DNA from: Acidobacteriota bacterium
GTDB taxonomy: Bacteria > Acidobacteriota > Vicinamibacteria > Vicinamibacterales > SCN-69-37
Length of the DNA: 64,000 bases
Direction: 5' to 3'
Assembly (NCBI GenBank): GCA_009694745.1
Contig: SHUF01000006.1
Coordinates: 1-64,000 of the forward strand
The position numbers were made by a program, and so were the translations under genes. Below are positions 1-9,625 of the stretch, one piece after another. The stretch's first letter is position 1; every line of letters begins with the position of its first letter. The notes under the pieces are model-generated. The model saw only the letters and a list, made by a program, of their open reading frames with translations. It was not told the DNA's origin and did no database searches.

Positions 1-383
<383 letters not shown>

Positions 384-594
384 AATTCGCTGTCCTTCCC
401 TCGCCTTGCGGTTCAGGTCGGTGCAACTGTCTAACCCAAGTCAGCCTGTTTAAATTGGCTCTCTCGGATCTTGCTTATGTCAAGTAAGGTGGTTCACTTC
501 GCTTCGCCGCCCGACTTTGCTTGCGCTCGGTTGACCAGCTCACTTAGTGCCACCCGCTGATACTTGACGGGTTGTGTGCTTGCACGTTCTATCT

Positions 595-606
595 AGTTTT
601 CAAAGA
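595..606 (-). promoter_or_regulatory. boxA-like antitermination element in the rRNA leader
   Basis: On the minus strand 606-595 reads TCTTTGAAAACT, a close match to the boxA element of rRNA leaders that recruits NusB/S10 antitermination factors. It lies between the predicted promoter (664-692) and the 16S gene, where boxA is expected. The remaining leader (384-660) holds no gene that I can support. Confidence 0.6.
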
Positions 607-663
607 ACCGAGTCTTACTTGCCGCCCCCTTGCGCGTTGGTTTGCGCTTAGGGCAACCTTCCA

Positions 664-692
664 ACTGTATGACCCAGACTCGTCACTGTCAA
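664..692 (-). promoter_or_regulatory. rRNA operon promoter (-35 TTGACA, 17 nt, -10 TACAGT)
   Basis: Reading the minus strand, TTGACA (692-687) is followed by exactly 17 nt and TACAGT (669-664). This is a near-consensus housekeeping sigma-70 promoter directed at the 16S gene, about 280 nt upstream of its mature 5' end. The region 693-866 between it and tyrS shows no convincing coding sequence. Confidence 0.75.
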
Positions 693-866
693 CCAAAAAG
701 TTCGACTTTCCTGAACTTTCTTGCGGGATTCGTTCTCCCACCCCAACAGCGACGCTCCGCCCATTCGCACTTCCCGAAACGCTCATTCGAGCGACCCCCG
801 GACCGGTGGGCGCGGCACCTTCTTCAAGGCCGCCGGTCATGCCCGGGACTCACGAGTGTCGCGTAC

Positions 867-899
867 AGCCATAGCCCCTGTCAACAGGGGGTTGTGGCT
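867..899 (-). terminator. Hairpin at the end of the tyrS/pur operon
   Basis: The sequence folds as AGCCA and CCCCTG arms pairing with CAGGGG and TGGCT, with a TCAA/TTGA loop. It overlaps the tyrS stop codon (898-900). No T-run follows on the minus strand, so intrinsic termination is uncertain. It could separate the purine operon from the rRNA promoter just downstream. Confidence 0.45.
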
Positions 900-2109
900 A
901 CTCTTCCCGCACCACCAAACGCACCGCTTTCCGGCCCACTTCCAACAACAACTCGGGCCGTCCCACGTCAATTCGCATCGTCACGGCGGTCACCTTTTCG
1001 CGGTCCAGTTTCACGCCGCCCTGCTGGATCTTCCGCGTCGCATCGCTGTTCGACGACGCGAGGCCGGCGTCCACCATCACGCGCGACAACGGAACCGATC
1101 CTCCGACAGGCACCACCACATCCACCGTCGTCAACGACGCGGAATCGAGCTCGCCACGCGTGAACCGCGCTTCAAACGCCTCTTGCGCAGCCGCCGCGGC
1201 AACCGCACCGTGGAAGTCAGTCACAATGCGCTTCGCTAGCGCCATCTTCGCGGCCTTCGGATGCAACGCACCATCGCTCACCTGTTGGCGCGTCGCGTTC
1301 ACACTCGCTTCCGAGTCGTCTGTCAGCAACAAGTAGTACCGCCACATCAATTCGTCGCTGACCGATAGCACCTTGCCGAACATCTCGTCGGCGGAGTCCG
1401 TCACGCCGATGTAGTTCCCCAGGCTCTTCGACATTTTTTCCACGCCGTCGAGCCCCTCGAGCAGCGGCGTGGTCATCACCACCTGCGCTTCGAGGCCGTA
1501 GCCAGGCATGATGTCGCGACCCACATTCAGATTGAACAGCTGATCCGTACCACCCAGCTCGACATCCGCCTTCAGAAACACCGAGTCGTACGCCTGCGCA
1601 AGCGGATACAGGAACTCGTGCACGGCGATCGGCTTTCCCGCGTCGAATCGCTGACGGAATTCACGCCGCTCCAACATCTGCGCCACGTTGTACCGTGCGG
1701 CCAGTTTCACCATCCCGTCTGCACCCAGGGCCCCCAGCCATCGCGCATTAAAATCCACCACGGTCTTGTCTCGATCCAGCACCTTGAAGACCTGGGCCTT
1801 GTAGGTCTCGGCGTTGGCGGCGATCTCGTCCTTGGTGAGCGGCGGGCGGGTCTTCGATCGCCCGGTGGGATCGCCGATCAGCCCGGTGAAATCGCCAATC
1901 ACAAAGATGACGCGATGCCCGAGATCCTGAAAGTGCTTCATCTTGCGAAGCAGCACCGTGTGGCCCAGATGCAGATCGGGCGCCGTGGGATCAAACCCGA
2001 CCTTGACCGTGAGAGGGTGGCCGCGCTCGAGCTTTGCTTTGAGCTCGCCGGCGCGCACCACGTCCACACACCCCTTGGTCAGGTAGGCCAGTTGTTCATC
2101 GAGGGTCAT
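898..2109 (-). CDS. tyrS: Tyrosine--tRNA ligase
   Basis: Charges tRNA-Tyr with tyrosine in the cytoplasm. The 403-residue product has the class I signature HLGH at residues 47-50 (after FDPTAPDL), the tyrosine/ATP pocket motif IGDFTGLIGDPTGRS around 71-85, KMSKS at 225-229, and an S4-like RNA-binding domain in the last ~65 residues. The motif spacing fits the TyrZ-type bacterial enzyme. ATG at 2109 is chosen. A GTG at 2121 overlaps the purN stop codon (GTGA) and is an alternative that would add four residues and couple translation to purN. It is the last gene of the minus-strand pur operon. Confidence 0.95.
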   Translation of the reverse strand: MTLDEQLAYLTKGCVDVVRAGELKAKLERGHPLTVKVGFDPTAPDLHLGHTVLLRKMKHFQDLGHRVIFVIGDFTGLIGDPTGRSKTRPPLTKDEIAANAETYKAQVFKVLDRDKTVVDFNARWLGALGADGMVKLAARYNVAQMLERREFRQRFDAGKPIAVHEFLYPLAQAYDSVFLKADVELGGTDQLFNLNVGRDIMPGYGLEAQVVMTTPLLEGLDGVEKMSKSLGNYIGVTDSADEMFGKVLSVSDELMWRYYLLLTDDSEASVNATRQQVSDGALHPKAAKMALAKRIVTDFHGAVAAAAAQEAFEARFTRGELDSASLTTVDVVVPVGGSVPLSRVMVDAGLASSNSDATRKIQQGGVKLDREKVTAVTMRIDVGRPELLLEVGRKAVRLVVREE

Positions 2110-2117
2110 CGCATTAC

Positions 2118-2759
2118 TCACGTTTCGCTCACAGCAGTTGTCACAACACGGCGTCCATCCACACGCCATCCCCCGGCGATGATCTTCTGAATCGCCTCCG
2201 GGTACACACGGTGTTCTTCGACGAGAATGCGCGCCGACAGTGTTTCACACGTGTCATCGTCGCGCACCGGCACGGCGGACTGCATGATGATGGGGCCGGC
2301 ATCGAGTTCGGGCGTGACGAAGTGCACGGTGACGCCGGACACTTTCACGCCGTGCGCAAGCGCCTGAGCTTGGGCCCCAACCCCAGGGAATGACGGTAGA
2401 AGCGACGGGTGCACGTTCAGCACCGCCTGTGGGAAGGCCTCGCAGAACGCCGGCCCCAACATCCGCATGAAGCCCGCAAGGCAGACCATCCGCACGCCAC
2501 GCGCCTTCAGTGCCTGCACCAACGCCTCATCGTACGCCTCGCGGGACGGATAGTCCTGGTGCGGCAGCACCAGCGTCTCTATGCCTTCCCCGCGGGCCCA
2601 ATCCAGCCCCGGGGCATCCGAGCGATTCGACACGACGACGCGAACGACGGCTCGAAGTTGGCCTGTCGCGATGGCTTCGCCAATCGCTCGCAGATTGGAC
2701 CCACGGCCGGAGATGAGAACACATAGGGGGACGGGTGTGTTTTCCACAGAATTAGCCAT
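2118..2759 (-). CDS. purN: Phosphoribosylglycinamide formyltransferase
   Basis: Transfers formyl from 10-formyl-THF to GAR, the third step of purine synthesis. The 213-residue protein has the N-terminal nucleotide-binding LISGRGSNL, the active-site region NVHPSLLPSFPG with its Asn/His, and the catalytic Asp in TPELDAGPI. The start is unusual: ATG 2759 and the first dozen codons (MANSVENTPVPL) lie in a REP-like repeat (2723-2776) rather than in ordinary purN sequence. The family core begins at about residue 12. It is preceded in the operon by purM, but a RAYT gene on the opposite strand fills the 625 nt between them. Confidence 0.93.
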   Translation of the reverse strand: MANSVENTPVPLCVLISGRGSNLRAIGEAIATGQLRAVVRVVVSNRSDAPGLDWARGEGIETLVLPHQDYPSREAYDEALVQALKARGVRMVCLAGFMRMLGPAFCEAFPQAVLNVHPSLLPSFPGVGAQAQALAHGVKVSGVTVHFVTPELDAGPIIMQSAVPVRDDDTCETLSARILVEEHRVYPEAIQKIIAGGWRVDGRRVVTTAVSET

Positions 2760-2776
2760 TTCGGGGACAGGTCTCC
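2723..2776. repeat. REP-like repeat upstream of the RAYT gene
   Basis: Positions 2723-2751 match the minus strand of 44202-44174 at 27 of 29 bases by eye; both begin ATAGGGGGACGGGTGTG. It is followed by an imperfect palindrome GGGGAC-AG-GTCTCC (2763-2776). It lies 39 nt before the RAYT start, the position expected for a REP of this system, and it overlaps the beginning of purN on the other strand. Confidence 0.7.
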
Positions 2777-2814
2777 AAACCGGCACCTCCCTTGCTAACA
2801 GGGGAGCCCAACTC

Positions 2815-3423
2815 ATGCCACGACGCGCCAGATCGAGCCAACGTACCAGCTACTTTCACGTCATCAACCGCAGCGCCAGACGCCTGGTGCTTTTCGCGCA
2901 ACCGGCCGATTATCGCGCTTTTCTCTCGATTCTCAGCCAGGCCCTTGATCAGCACCCGGTGCGGCTGATCGCCTATTCGCTGATGCCGAACCACTGGCAT
3001 CTGGTGATGGGCCCAACTGACACAACGGCGCTCTCCAGGTGCCTTCACTGGGTCACGGCTACCCACACCGTGAGGTACCACCGGCATCGCAATTCTACTG
3101 GCGAGGGGCCGGTGTACCAGGGTCGCTTCACCTCAATGGAAATTCCCGCTGTGGGCGACCTTGTACGAGTGTGCCGGTATGTGGAGCGGAATGCCCTGCA
3201 GGCCGGGTTGGTGCGGCGAGCTCAGGACTGGCCCTGGGCCAGTCTGTCGGAGCGTCTCCACCCCGCCCACGGACTCCCTCTGGTCAACACACCATTCCTC
3301 TCGTCGCGTGCCTGGGCCGACTACGTCAACACGACCCGCCCCGGAGACGATGCGGGGCACCAGTTGCTCCCGCGGATCGAGCCGTTAGACGACTTCGCCG
3401 AGGCGCCAGGCCGCCTCGCCTGA
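2815..3423 (+). CDS. REP-associated tyrosine transposase (RAYT, Y1/IS200-like)
   Basis: The 202-residue protein has the family core SLMPNHWHLV with the HUH metal-binding pair at His60 and His62. The candidate catalytic Tyr122 lies in RYVERNALQAGLV, followed by WPWASL, all typical of RAYTs, which are single-copy relatives of IS200/IS605 transposases thought to mobilise REP/REPIN repeats. The start ATG 2815 is preceded by GGGGAG. The gene sits antisense inside the pur operon between purM and purN. Its last 39 nt overlap the end of purM, and a REP-like repeat lies directly upstream. It appears intact. Confidence 0.9.
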   Translation: MPRRARSSQRTSYFHVINRSARRLVLFAQPADYRAFLSILSQALDQHPVRLIAYSLMPNHWHLVMGPTDTTALSRCLHWVTATHTVRYHRHRNSTGEGPVYQGRFTSMEIPAVGDLVRVCRYVERNALQAGLVRRAQDWPWASLSERLHPAHGLPLVNTPFLSSRAWADYVNTTRPGDDAGHQLLPRIEPLDDFAEAPGRLA

Positions 3424-4380
3424 GGCGGCCAGTGCGGCCAGGAGCGAGGCCTCGTGCGCGGGCGCGCAGACTAGCACCATGCCCACGCCCATGTTGAACG
3501 CGCGGAACATCTCGTCGTCAGACACGCCGCCCCCGCGCTGGAGCCACGAGAACAAGGGCGGCGCGGTCCAGCTGCCGCGGTCGATCCGGGGCGCGCGCCC
3601 TTCGGGCATCGCGCGGGGCAGGTTTTCGGTGAGGCCACCGCCGGTAATATGCGCCATTCCCTTGATCCAGCCCTGGTCGAGCACCGGGCCAATCACCGGC
3701 AGATAGGTGCGATGCGGCTGCAGCAGCGCCTGCCCCACGGTCATACCGAGTTCGGCAACAGTGGCATCGACCCTCAGGCCCAACGCGTCAAACACAATGC
3801 GCCGCGCGAGTGAATACCCGTTTGTGTGCAGGCCCGAGGACGGCAGGCCGATCAGCACATCGCCGGCCTGGATGTTGCGGCCGTCGATCACGTTCGGACG
3901 CGACACGACGCCGACAATGAAGCCCGCGACGTCGTATTCGCCGTCGGCATAAAAGCCCGGCATCTCAGCCGTTTCTCCGCCGAGCAATGCGCACCCGTTC
4001 GCGACGCACGCCTGAGCCACGCCGGCGACGATCTGTTCAGCCACATCCGGCGACAGTCTGCCGGTCGCCAGGTAGTCGAGGAAGAAGAGTGGCCGGGCAC
4101 CCTGCACGAGAATGTCGTTGACGCAGTGGTTCACAAGGTCCACGCCGATCGTGTTGTGGACGCCGGTCATGAACGCCACTTTCAGCTTAGTGCCGACGCC
4201 GTCGGCGGAGGCCACCAGCACCGGTTCGGGCACGGACGCGTCGAGCGCGAACAACCCGCCGAACGACCCGACGCCCGAGAGCACACCGGGCGTGTAGGTC
4301 TTGCGCGCCATCTGTTTGATACGGCGCACGACCTCATTGCCCGCATCGATATCCACGCCGGACTGCCGATAGTCCACCAC
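3385..4380 (-). CDS. purM: Phosphoribosylformylglycinamidine cyclo-ligase (AIR synthetase)
   Basis: Makes AIR from FGAM with ATP. The 331-residue protein has the usual family length and motifs: SGVGSFGG near 36-43, ADGVGTKLK near 60, GGETAEMPGFY near 139 and HITGGGLTENLPR in the second half. The C-terminus (RLGEVV) is complete. It starts 3 nt after the HEAT-protein stop. Its 3' end overlaps the convergent RAYT gene by 39 nt, so the transposase inserted at or just past the purM terminus without truncating it. Confidence 0.96.
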   Translation of the reverse strand: MVDYRQSGVDIDAGNEVVRRIKQMARKTYTPGVLSGVGSFGGLFALDASVPEPVLVASADGVGTKLKVAFMTGVHNTIGVDLVNHCVNDILVQGARPLFFLDYLATGRLSPDVAEQIVAGVAQACVANGCALLGGETAEMPGFYADGEYDVAGFIVGVVSRPNVIDGRNIQAGDVLIGLPSSGLHTNGYSLARRIVFDALGLRVDATVAELGMTVGQALLQPHRTYLPVIGPVLDQGWIKGMAHITGGGLTENLPRAMPEGRAPRIDRGSWTAPPLFSWLQRGGGVSDDEMFRAFNMGVGMVLVCAPAHEASLLAALAASGEAAWRLGEVV

Positions 4381-4382
4381 AG

Positions 4383-5552
4383 CTAGAACTCCAATTTGTC
4401 GATCAGGGCCTGCGCGACACGCCGCGTAACAGAGCCTTCGGCCGCCGCCCAGTAGACACGGCGAATCTCGACGAAGAACCGTTCTTCCTCAAAGTCCTCC
4501 GACAACATGTCGAGGGCGTCGAGCATGAGGTCCGTGGACTGGTCCAGCGTCTTTCGCGTTTCAAGTACGGAGAGCAACAGGCCGGCGTTGCGCAGGGCGA
4601 CATGTCCCACGGCTAATGCCACCGCGGCCCGCACCGGATCTTTGGACGGCTCGCCCACATCGAGCAGGACGGCCAGGGCCTGGCGATCCCCACGTGCGGC
4701 GAGCGCGCTCAGCGCAAAGGCCGCCGCCCGAAGCAGTGTCTGGTGTTGCGGGTCGCTCGCGGTAAATTCGAGGGTCTTGGAAAGGTAATCAACATGTGCC
4801 GCGCACTCGCCGGTGATCAGGCACGACGAGGCCGCGACAGAGGGCTGCAGATCGCGGCCGACTCTCTTCTGCAAGGTGGCCAGCGCCGGCAGCGAGGCCT
4901 TGTCACCGATCTTGCCCAGCGCGAGGATCGCATCATCCTGCAGTGGACCATCGAGGACGGCCACGCTCTCAATGGCGGCTCGCGCCCAGGTGGCGCGGTA
5001 GTCTCCAAGCCCTTCGATGACCGATCCGCGGAAATAGTCCTCGCCACGCAGAATCAGGGGCTCAAGGGCCTTGCGCACCGCTGGGTCGGCGTGCGACGCC
5101 GCAAGCGCGCGGGTCAGGCCCGGGCGTAGGAACTCGGACTGCTCGCGGTCCAACGCCGCAATCAACGCCTGGACGATTTCCGGATCGGGATGATGCTGGA
5201 ACCAGCCGTAGGTCACGGCGCGGATGCGATCATTCGAGTCGCCAATCAACATGCGCATCGTGCTGGTGGCAGACGTCTGACCGAATCCCGCCAGCAGCAC
5301 CAGCGCGCGGTATCGCACGTAGCCATCCGTGTGCAGTCGGGCCGCAGCGGCGAGGGCCGGCACGGCTTCGGCCGCCGGTGTTCGTCGGACCACGCGGGCC
5401 GCCTCAGTTCGGGTCGGGAAATCGAACGACACCAACTGATCGATCGCGGCCTTAAGGGACATGGGCTGTGCAGGCGCCTGCTGGGCCGGCACGACCACGC
5501 CGGCTAACAGGACGCCAGCCAACACCAGAACCGCAGATGATCGCAGGGTCAC
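4383..5552 (-). CDS. Secreted HEAT-repeat protein
   Basis: The 389 residues begin with a signal peptide (hydrophobic [19 protein letters not shown], cleavage near AQQA). The rest is alpha-helical HEAT-like repeats, for example [51 protein letters not shown] and [20 protein letters not shown]. No catalytic motif is visible, and HEAT repeats usually mediate protein-protein contacts. The predicted location is periplasmic. It overlaps purF by 4 nt and precedes purM by 2 nt, so it is embedded and probably translationally coupled in the purine operon. A function is not assignable from sequence. Confidence 0.85.
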   Translation of the reverse strand: MTLRSSAVLVLAGVLLAGVVVPAQQAPAQPMSLKAAIDQLVSFDFPTRTEAARVVRRTPAAEAVPALAAAARLHTDGYVRYRALVLLAGFGQTSATSTMRMLIGDSNDRIRAVTYGWFQHHPDPEIVQALIAALDREQSEFLRPGLTRALAASHADPAVRKALEPLILRGEDYFRGSVIEGLGDYRATWARAAIESVAVLDGPLQDDAILALGKIGDKASLPALATLQKRVGRDLQPSVAASSCLITGECAAHVDYLSKTLEFTASDPQHQTLLRAAAFALSALAARGDRQALAVLLDVGEPSKDPVRAAVALAVGHVALRNAGLLLSVLETRKTLDQSTDLMLDALDMLSEDFEEERFFVEIRRVYWAAAEGSVTRRVAQALIDKLEF

Positions 5553-6955
5553 TTAACCAGCTTCAGCGCCAGTTGGAGATAGGCGGCTTCGTTGCGGGGG
5601 AATGCGACCGGATACTCGCCCGTGTAACACGACGTGCAGTAGGACGATCGGTCGGGCCCCACGGCGGAGAGGAGGCCGTCGAGCGACAGGTAGCCGAGGC
5701 TGTCGGCCTCGATGTACTTGCGCACTTCCTCAAGCGAATGCGTCGCCGCGATCAGCTCGGCTCGCTGCGGTGTGTCCACGCCGTAAAAACACGGCGAGAC
5801 CGTTGGCGGACAGCTGATGCGCACGTGCACTTCGGTTGCGCCGGCGGCGCGAACCATCTTCACAATCTTCCGGCTGGTGGTGCCGCGCACAATTGAGTCG
5901 TCCACCAGCACCACGCGCTTGCCGGCCAGGATGCTCTTGACGGGATTGAGCTTCACGCGCACACCGAAGTGCCGGATGGACTGCTGCGGTTCAATGAACG
6001 TGCGGCCTACATAGTGGTTCCGGATCAGCCCCATCTGCAGCGGCAGGCCGGCGGCAAACGCGTACCCGGTGGCCGCGCACACGCCGGAGTCGGGAACGGG
6101 CACCACCACGTCTGCGTCGGCTGGTTGTTCTTTCGCAAGCTGGCGACCGAATGCCGTCCTGACCTCATTGACGCTCTGGCCAAAGACATACGAATCCGGC
6201 CGGGCGAAGTACACGTGCTCAAACACGCAATGCGCGCGCTGCGCCCTGGCAAACGGCTTGATCGACTTCACGCCGGCCGCGCTGATGATCAGCACTTCAC
6301 CCGGCTCGACATCACGCACCCAGGTGGCATCGATCAGGTCGAGCGCGCACGTCTCTGAGCACACGATGTACGCGTCGCCCAGGCGCCCGATCGTCAACGG
6401 TCGAAACCCATGCGGATCACGCGCCGCAATCAACCGGTCCTTCGTCAGCAGGACGAGTGAAAAGGCGCCCTGCGCCTGTTGGATGGCTTCCACAAGCGCT
6501 TCGTCTGGCGTCGCCGCCCTTGACCGGGCATACAAGTGGAGCAGCACTTCGGTGTCGCTCGTAGTCTGGAAGATCGAACCCTGCTGCACGAGCGTGTTCC
6601 GCAGTTCCTCGGCGTTCACCAGGTTGCCGTTGTGCCCCACGGCAATCTCGCCATGCGCGCAATCGATCTGGATCGGCTGCGCGTTCCGGAGGCCACTTTC
6701 ACCAGCAGTCGAGTACCGCACGTGGCCAATCGCGCTCGTACCCACCAGGTGTTTGAGCGTGTCTTCGTCGAACGCATCGGCGACGTATCCCATCGCCTTG
6801 TGCTGTCTCAGCCGCAGCCCGTCCGATGTGCTGATTCCCACACTCTCCTGGCCCCGGTGCTGCAAAGCGTAGAGGCCGAGGTAGGTCAGATTGGCCGCCT
6901 CCGCGTGCCCGAAGATGCCGAAGATGCCGCACTCTTCACGGAACTTATCGGTCAC
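5549..6955 (-). CDS. purF: Amidophosphoribosyltransferase
   Basis: Commits PRPP to purine synthesis by transferring glutamine amide nitrogen. The 468-residue protein has the Ntn-glutaminase nucleophile at Cys9 ([11 protein letters not shown]), so a short propeptide is presumably removed. The PRPP-binding loop is [16 protein letters not shown]. Cysteines in [18 protein letters not shown] and CTSCYTG fit the 4Fe-4S-containing B. subtilis-type subclass. It overlaps purB upstream and the HEAT gene downstream by 4 nt each (ATGA-type junctions). Confidence 0.97.
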   Translation of the reverse strand: MTDKFREECGIFGIFGHAEAANLTYLGLYALQHRGQESVGISTSDGLRLRQHKAMGYVADAFDEDTLKHLVGTSAIGHVRYSTAGESGLRNAQPIQIDCAHGEIAVGHNGNLVNAEELRNTLVQQGSIFQTTSDTEVLLHLYARSRAATPDEALVEAIQQAQGAFSLVLLTKDRLIAARDPHGFRPLTIGRLGDAYIVCSETCALDLIDATWVRDVEPGEVLIISAAGVKSIKPFARAQRAHCVFEHVYFARPDSYVFGQSVNEVRTAFGRQLAKEQPADADVVVPVPDSGVCAATGYAFAAGLPLQMGLIRNHYVGRTFIEPQQSIRHFGVRVKLNPVKSILAGKRVVLVDDSIVRGTTSRKIVKMVRAAGATEVHVRISCPPTVSPCFYGVDTPQRAELIAATHSLEEVRKYIEADSLGYLSLDGLLSAVGPDRSSYCTSCYTGEYPVAFPRNEAAYLQLALKLVK

Positions 6956-8277
6956 GGAGCCTCCCTGGTGGGTTGAGCGCCTTCGGGTCCGAACACTCTT
7001 GCGAAAATAGCGCCCACGTTCCGAAGTTGCGCGTCCAGATCAAACGCCTCTTTCACGATCTCTGTCGACAGCACCCGGGTGATATCCGTATCAGCCAGAA
7101 GCAACGCCTGGAAGTCCATGCCCTCTTGAAACGACTTCATCGCGTTGCGCTGCACCCAGAGGTAGGCGTCCTCGCGCGAGACGCCGCGCCTCGCGAGCTC
7201 CAGCAGCACGCTGCCTGAATACACCACGCCGCGCGATCGACCGAGATTCTCGAGCATTCGCGCCGGATACACGACCATCCCGGCGACGATGCGAGTAAAG
7301 CGCCGCAGCATGTGGTCGAGGGCGATGAAACTGTCGGGCAAGATCACACGTTCGACCGACGAGTGCGAAATGTCGCGCTCGTGCCACAGCGCGACGTTTT
7401 CGAGGGCCGCCATTGCATTGGCGCGAATCAGTCGGGCGAGGCCAGTCACCTGTTCGCAACCGATGGGATTGCGCTTGTGCGGCATGGCCGACGAACCTTT
7501 TTGCCCCTTAGCAAACGGTTCCTCCACTTCGCCGATCTCGGTCTTCTGGAGGCCGCGAATCTCCAGCGCAAATTTTTCGAGCGACGCGGCAAGGATGGCC
7601 AGCGCCGACATCAACTCCGCATGGCGATCCCGCGACACCACCTGCGATGACACCGGGTCAGCCGAGAGGCCCAGGCGCGCACACACAGCCGCTTCGATGG
7701 CCGGGTCGAGGTGTGCAAACGAGCCAACTGCTCCAGACAGCTTGCCCACCGCCACCGCTTCGCGCGCCCGCACCAGCCGTTCGCGACCACGTTGCACTTC
7801 GGCGTACCAGAGCGCGAGCTTGACGCCGAACGTCATCAACTCGGCGTGCACACCGTGCGTGCGCCCGATCATCGGCGTGCGCTCGTGTTCGATCGCGCGG
7901 GTGCGAATGGCCGCCGCCAGGGCGTCCACGCGGGTGAGCAGCAGATCACACGCCTGGCGCATCTGTAGGGCCAGTGCCGTGTCGAGCACATCCGAGGACG
8001 TGAGTCCGAAATGCAGCCACCGTGCCGACGGCCCCACTTTTTCGGCGACGGCCGTCGTGAAGGCAATCACATCGTGCTGGGTGACCAGTTCGATTTCGTC
8101 GATGCGCGCGATATCAAATGCCGCCCGCTCGCGAAGCGTCCGCGCGTCGTCGACGGGTACCACACCCGCGTCGGCCAGCGCGTCGGTCGCGGCCAGTTCC
8201 ACCTCAAGCCACGCGTCGTAGCGGCGTTGCTCACTCCAGATGGCGCCCATCTCTGGATGTGTGTATCGGGCAATCAT
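6952..8277 (-). CDS. purB: Adenylosuccinate lyase
   Basis: Cleaves SAICAR and adenylosuccinate with release of fumarate. The 441-residue protein begins [15 protein letters not shown], typical of the short bacterial PurB subfamily. It has the fumarase/aspartase signature [16 protein letters not shown] near residue 265 and the active-site region [13 protein letters not shown] near 140. It overlaps the M16 peptidase gene (8274) and purF (6955) by 4 nt each, so it is firmly inside the operon. Confidence 0.96.
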   Translation of the reverse strand: MIARYTHPEMGAIWSEQRRYDAWLEVELAATDALADAGVVPVDDARTLRERAAFDIARIDEIELVTQHDVIAFTTAVAEKVGPSARWLHFGLTSSDVLDTALALQMRQACDLLLTRVDALAAAIRTRAIEHERTPMIGRTHGVHAELMTFGVKLALWYAEVQRGRERLVRAREAVAVGKLSGAVGSFAHLDPAIEAAVCARLGLSADPVSSQVVSRDRHAELMSALAILAASLEKFALEIRGLQKTEIGEVEEPFAKGQKGSSAMPHKRNPIGCEQVTGLARLIRANAMAALENVALWHERDISHSSVERVILPDSFIALDHMLRRFTRIVAGMVVYPARMLENLGRSRGVVYSGSVLLELARRGVSREDAYLWVQRNAMKSFQEGMDFQALLLADTDITRVLSTEIVKEAFDLDAQLRNVGAIFARVFGPEGAQPTREAP

Positions 8278-9551
8278 GCTTTTGGTGCTCCTCGGGTCAG
8301 GCGCAGACGGTCGGCCGACAATCGATCCCCGCGATCGGGTCCCACCACACTGGCCACCATGCCGTCATCACGAAACAAATCCTGCGCCACTCGCAGCACA
8401 TCGTCGGCGCTGACCGCCTCGATGTTGGCCAGCATCTCGTCGAACGAAATGTGGCGGCCGAAGACCATCTCCTGGCGGGCCAGATGCGACATCCGGCTCG
8501 AGGTGTTCTCCAGGCTCAACATCACGCTGCCCTTGAGGTGATCCTTGGCGCGACGCAGTTCTTCGGCCGGCACCGCCTCGAATCGCAGCCCGTGCAGCTC
8601 GTCGAGCGCGAGCGACACAACCTCGTCCACCTTGTCGGCGGCACATCCGGCATACACGCTGATCATGCCCGCGTCGGTGTAGGACGACAGATTGCTGAAC
8701 ACCGAGTACGCCAGACCCCGCTCTTCACGAATGTGCTGGAACAGCCGTGAGCTCATCGAGCCACCGAGAATGGTATTCAGCACAAAGATGGCGTGGCGAT
8801 CCACATGGCCCTCCCCGTACGCCGTGGTGCCAAGGCACACGTGACTCTGCTCGATGTCCTTGACGCGGTGCTCCACACCCGGCGTCATCATCGGCGGCGT
8901 CACCGCGTCATCAGAGCCGACCGGCGACAGTGGCGCGAACGCGCGCGCCACCTCATCCCGAAGACGACCGTGATCGAGATGGCCCGCGGCGGCCACCACC
9001 AGATTCGGCGCCACATACGCGCCTCGGAAATAGGCACGCAACTGCGCCGAGGAAAAGCTGGCCACGGTCTCGGGCGTGCCGAGAATGGGGCGGCCGAGGG
9101 GGTGGCGCGCCCAGAACTTCTGCACGAACATCTCGTGCACCAGGTCGTCTGGCGCGTCCTCGACCATCTTGATTTCTTCAAGAATCACGCCCTGCTCGCG
9201 CACCACGTCGTCAGGCGCCAATGCCGGATTCAGGAGCATGTCGCTGAGCAGGTCCAACGCAATGGGCACGTGCTCGTCGAGCACCTTGATGTAGTAGCCG
9301 GCGTATTCCTTCGACGTGAACGCATCCACCTGGCCGCCGACCGAGTCGATCGCCTGCGCCAGATCGCGCGCCGATCGTCGTTCGGTGCCCTTGAACAACA
9401 TGTGCTCCACGAAGTGCGCGATGCCGCTCTCGGCATCCGACTCATGGCGCGAACCGCGGGTCAGCCACACACCGATGGCCACCGATCGCACGTGCGGCAA
9501 GGTTTCAGTGACAAGCCGCAGGCCGGACGGGAACGTCTCGCTCTTCACCAT
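8274..9551 (-). CDS. M16 family zinc metallopeptidase (processing-peptidase-like)
   Basis: The 425-residue insulinase-family protein has the inverted zinc motif HFVEH (His46, Glu49, His50) and the distal ligand region VILEEIKMVEDAPDD. The C-terminal half carries the usual second M16 domain (EERGLAYSVFSNLSSY). Single-chain members of this type (YmxG/PqqL-like) cleave peptides, and the substrate here is unknown. No signal peptide is visible, so it is probably cytoplasmic. It is the first gene of the minus-strand pur operon, overlaps purB by 4 nt, and is divergent from rlmN. Confidence 0.92.
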   Translation of the reverse strand: MVKSETFPSGLRLVTETLPHVRSVAIGVWLTRGSRHESDAESGIAHFVEHMLFKGTERRSARDLAQAIDSVGGQVDAFTSKEYAGYYIKVLDEHVPIALDLLSDMLLNPALAPDDVVREQGVILEEIKMVEDAPDDLVHEMFVQKFWARHPLGRPILGTPETVASFSSAQLRAYFRGAYVAPNLVVAAAGHLDHGRLRDEVARAFAPLSPVGSDDAVTPPMMTPGVEHRVKDIEQSHVCLGTTAYGEGHVDRHAIFVLNTILGGSMSSRLFQHIREERGLAYSVFSNLSSYTDAGMISVYAGCAADKVDEVVSLALDELHGLRFEAVPAEELRRAKDHLKGSVMLSLENTSSRMSHLARQEMVFGRHISFDEMLANIEAVSADDVLRVAQDLFRDDGMVASVVGPDRGDRLSADRLRLTRGAPKA

Positions 9552-9625
9552 CGTACGAGGCCCGAACCCTGTAAGTTGTTCAGTAACTGGAGTTTACACC
9601 CTAGGATCAAGTCCAGAATGATACC

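Noticed and set aside
589-840. Open frames in the rRNA leader (both strands)
   Set aside because: They overlap the rRNA promoter and boxA, have no ribosome-binding site and show no protein-like pattern.
898-2190. Plus-strand frames opposite tyrS and purN
   Set aside because: They are antisense shadows of clearly conserved genes, Arg/His/Pro-rich as expected from GC-rich third-position bias.
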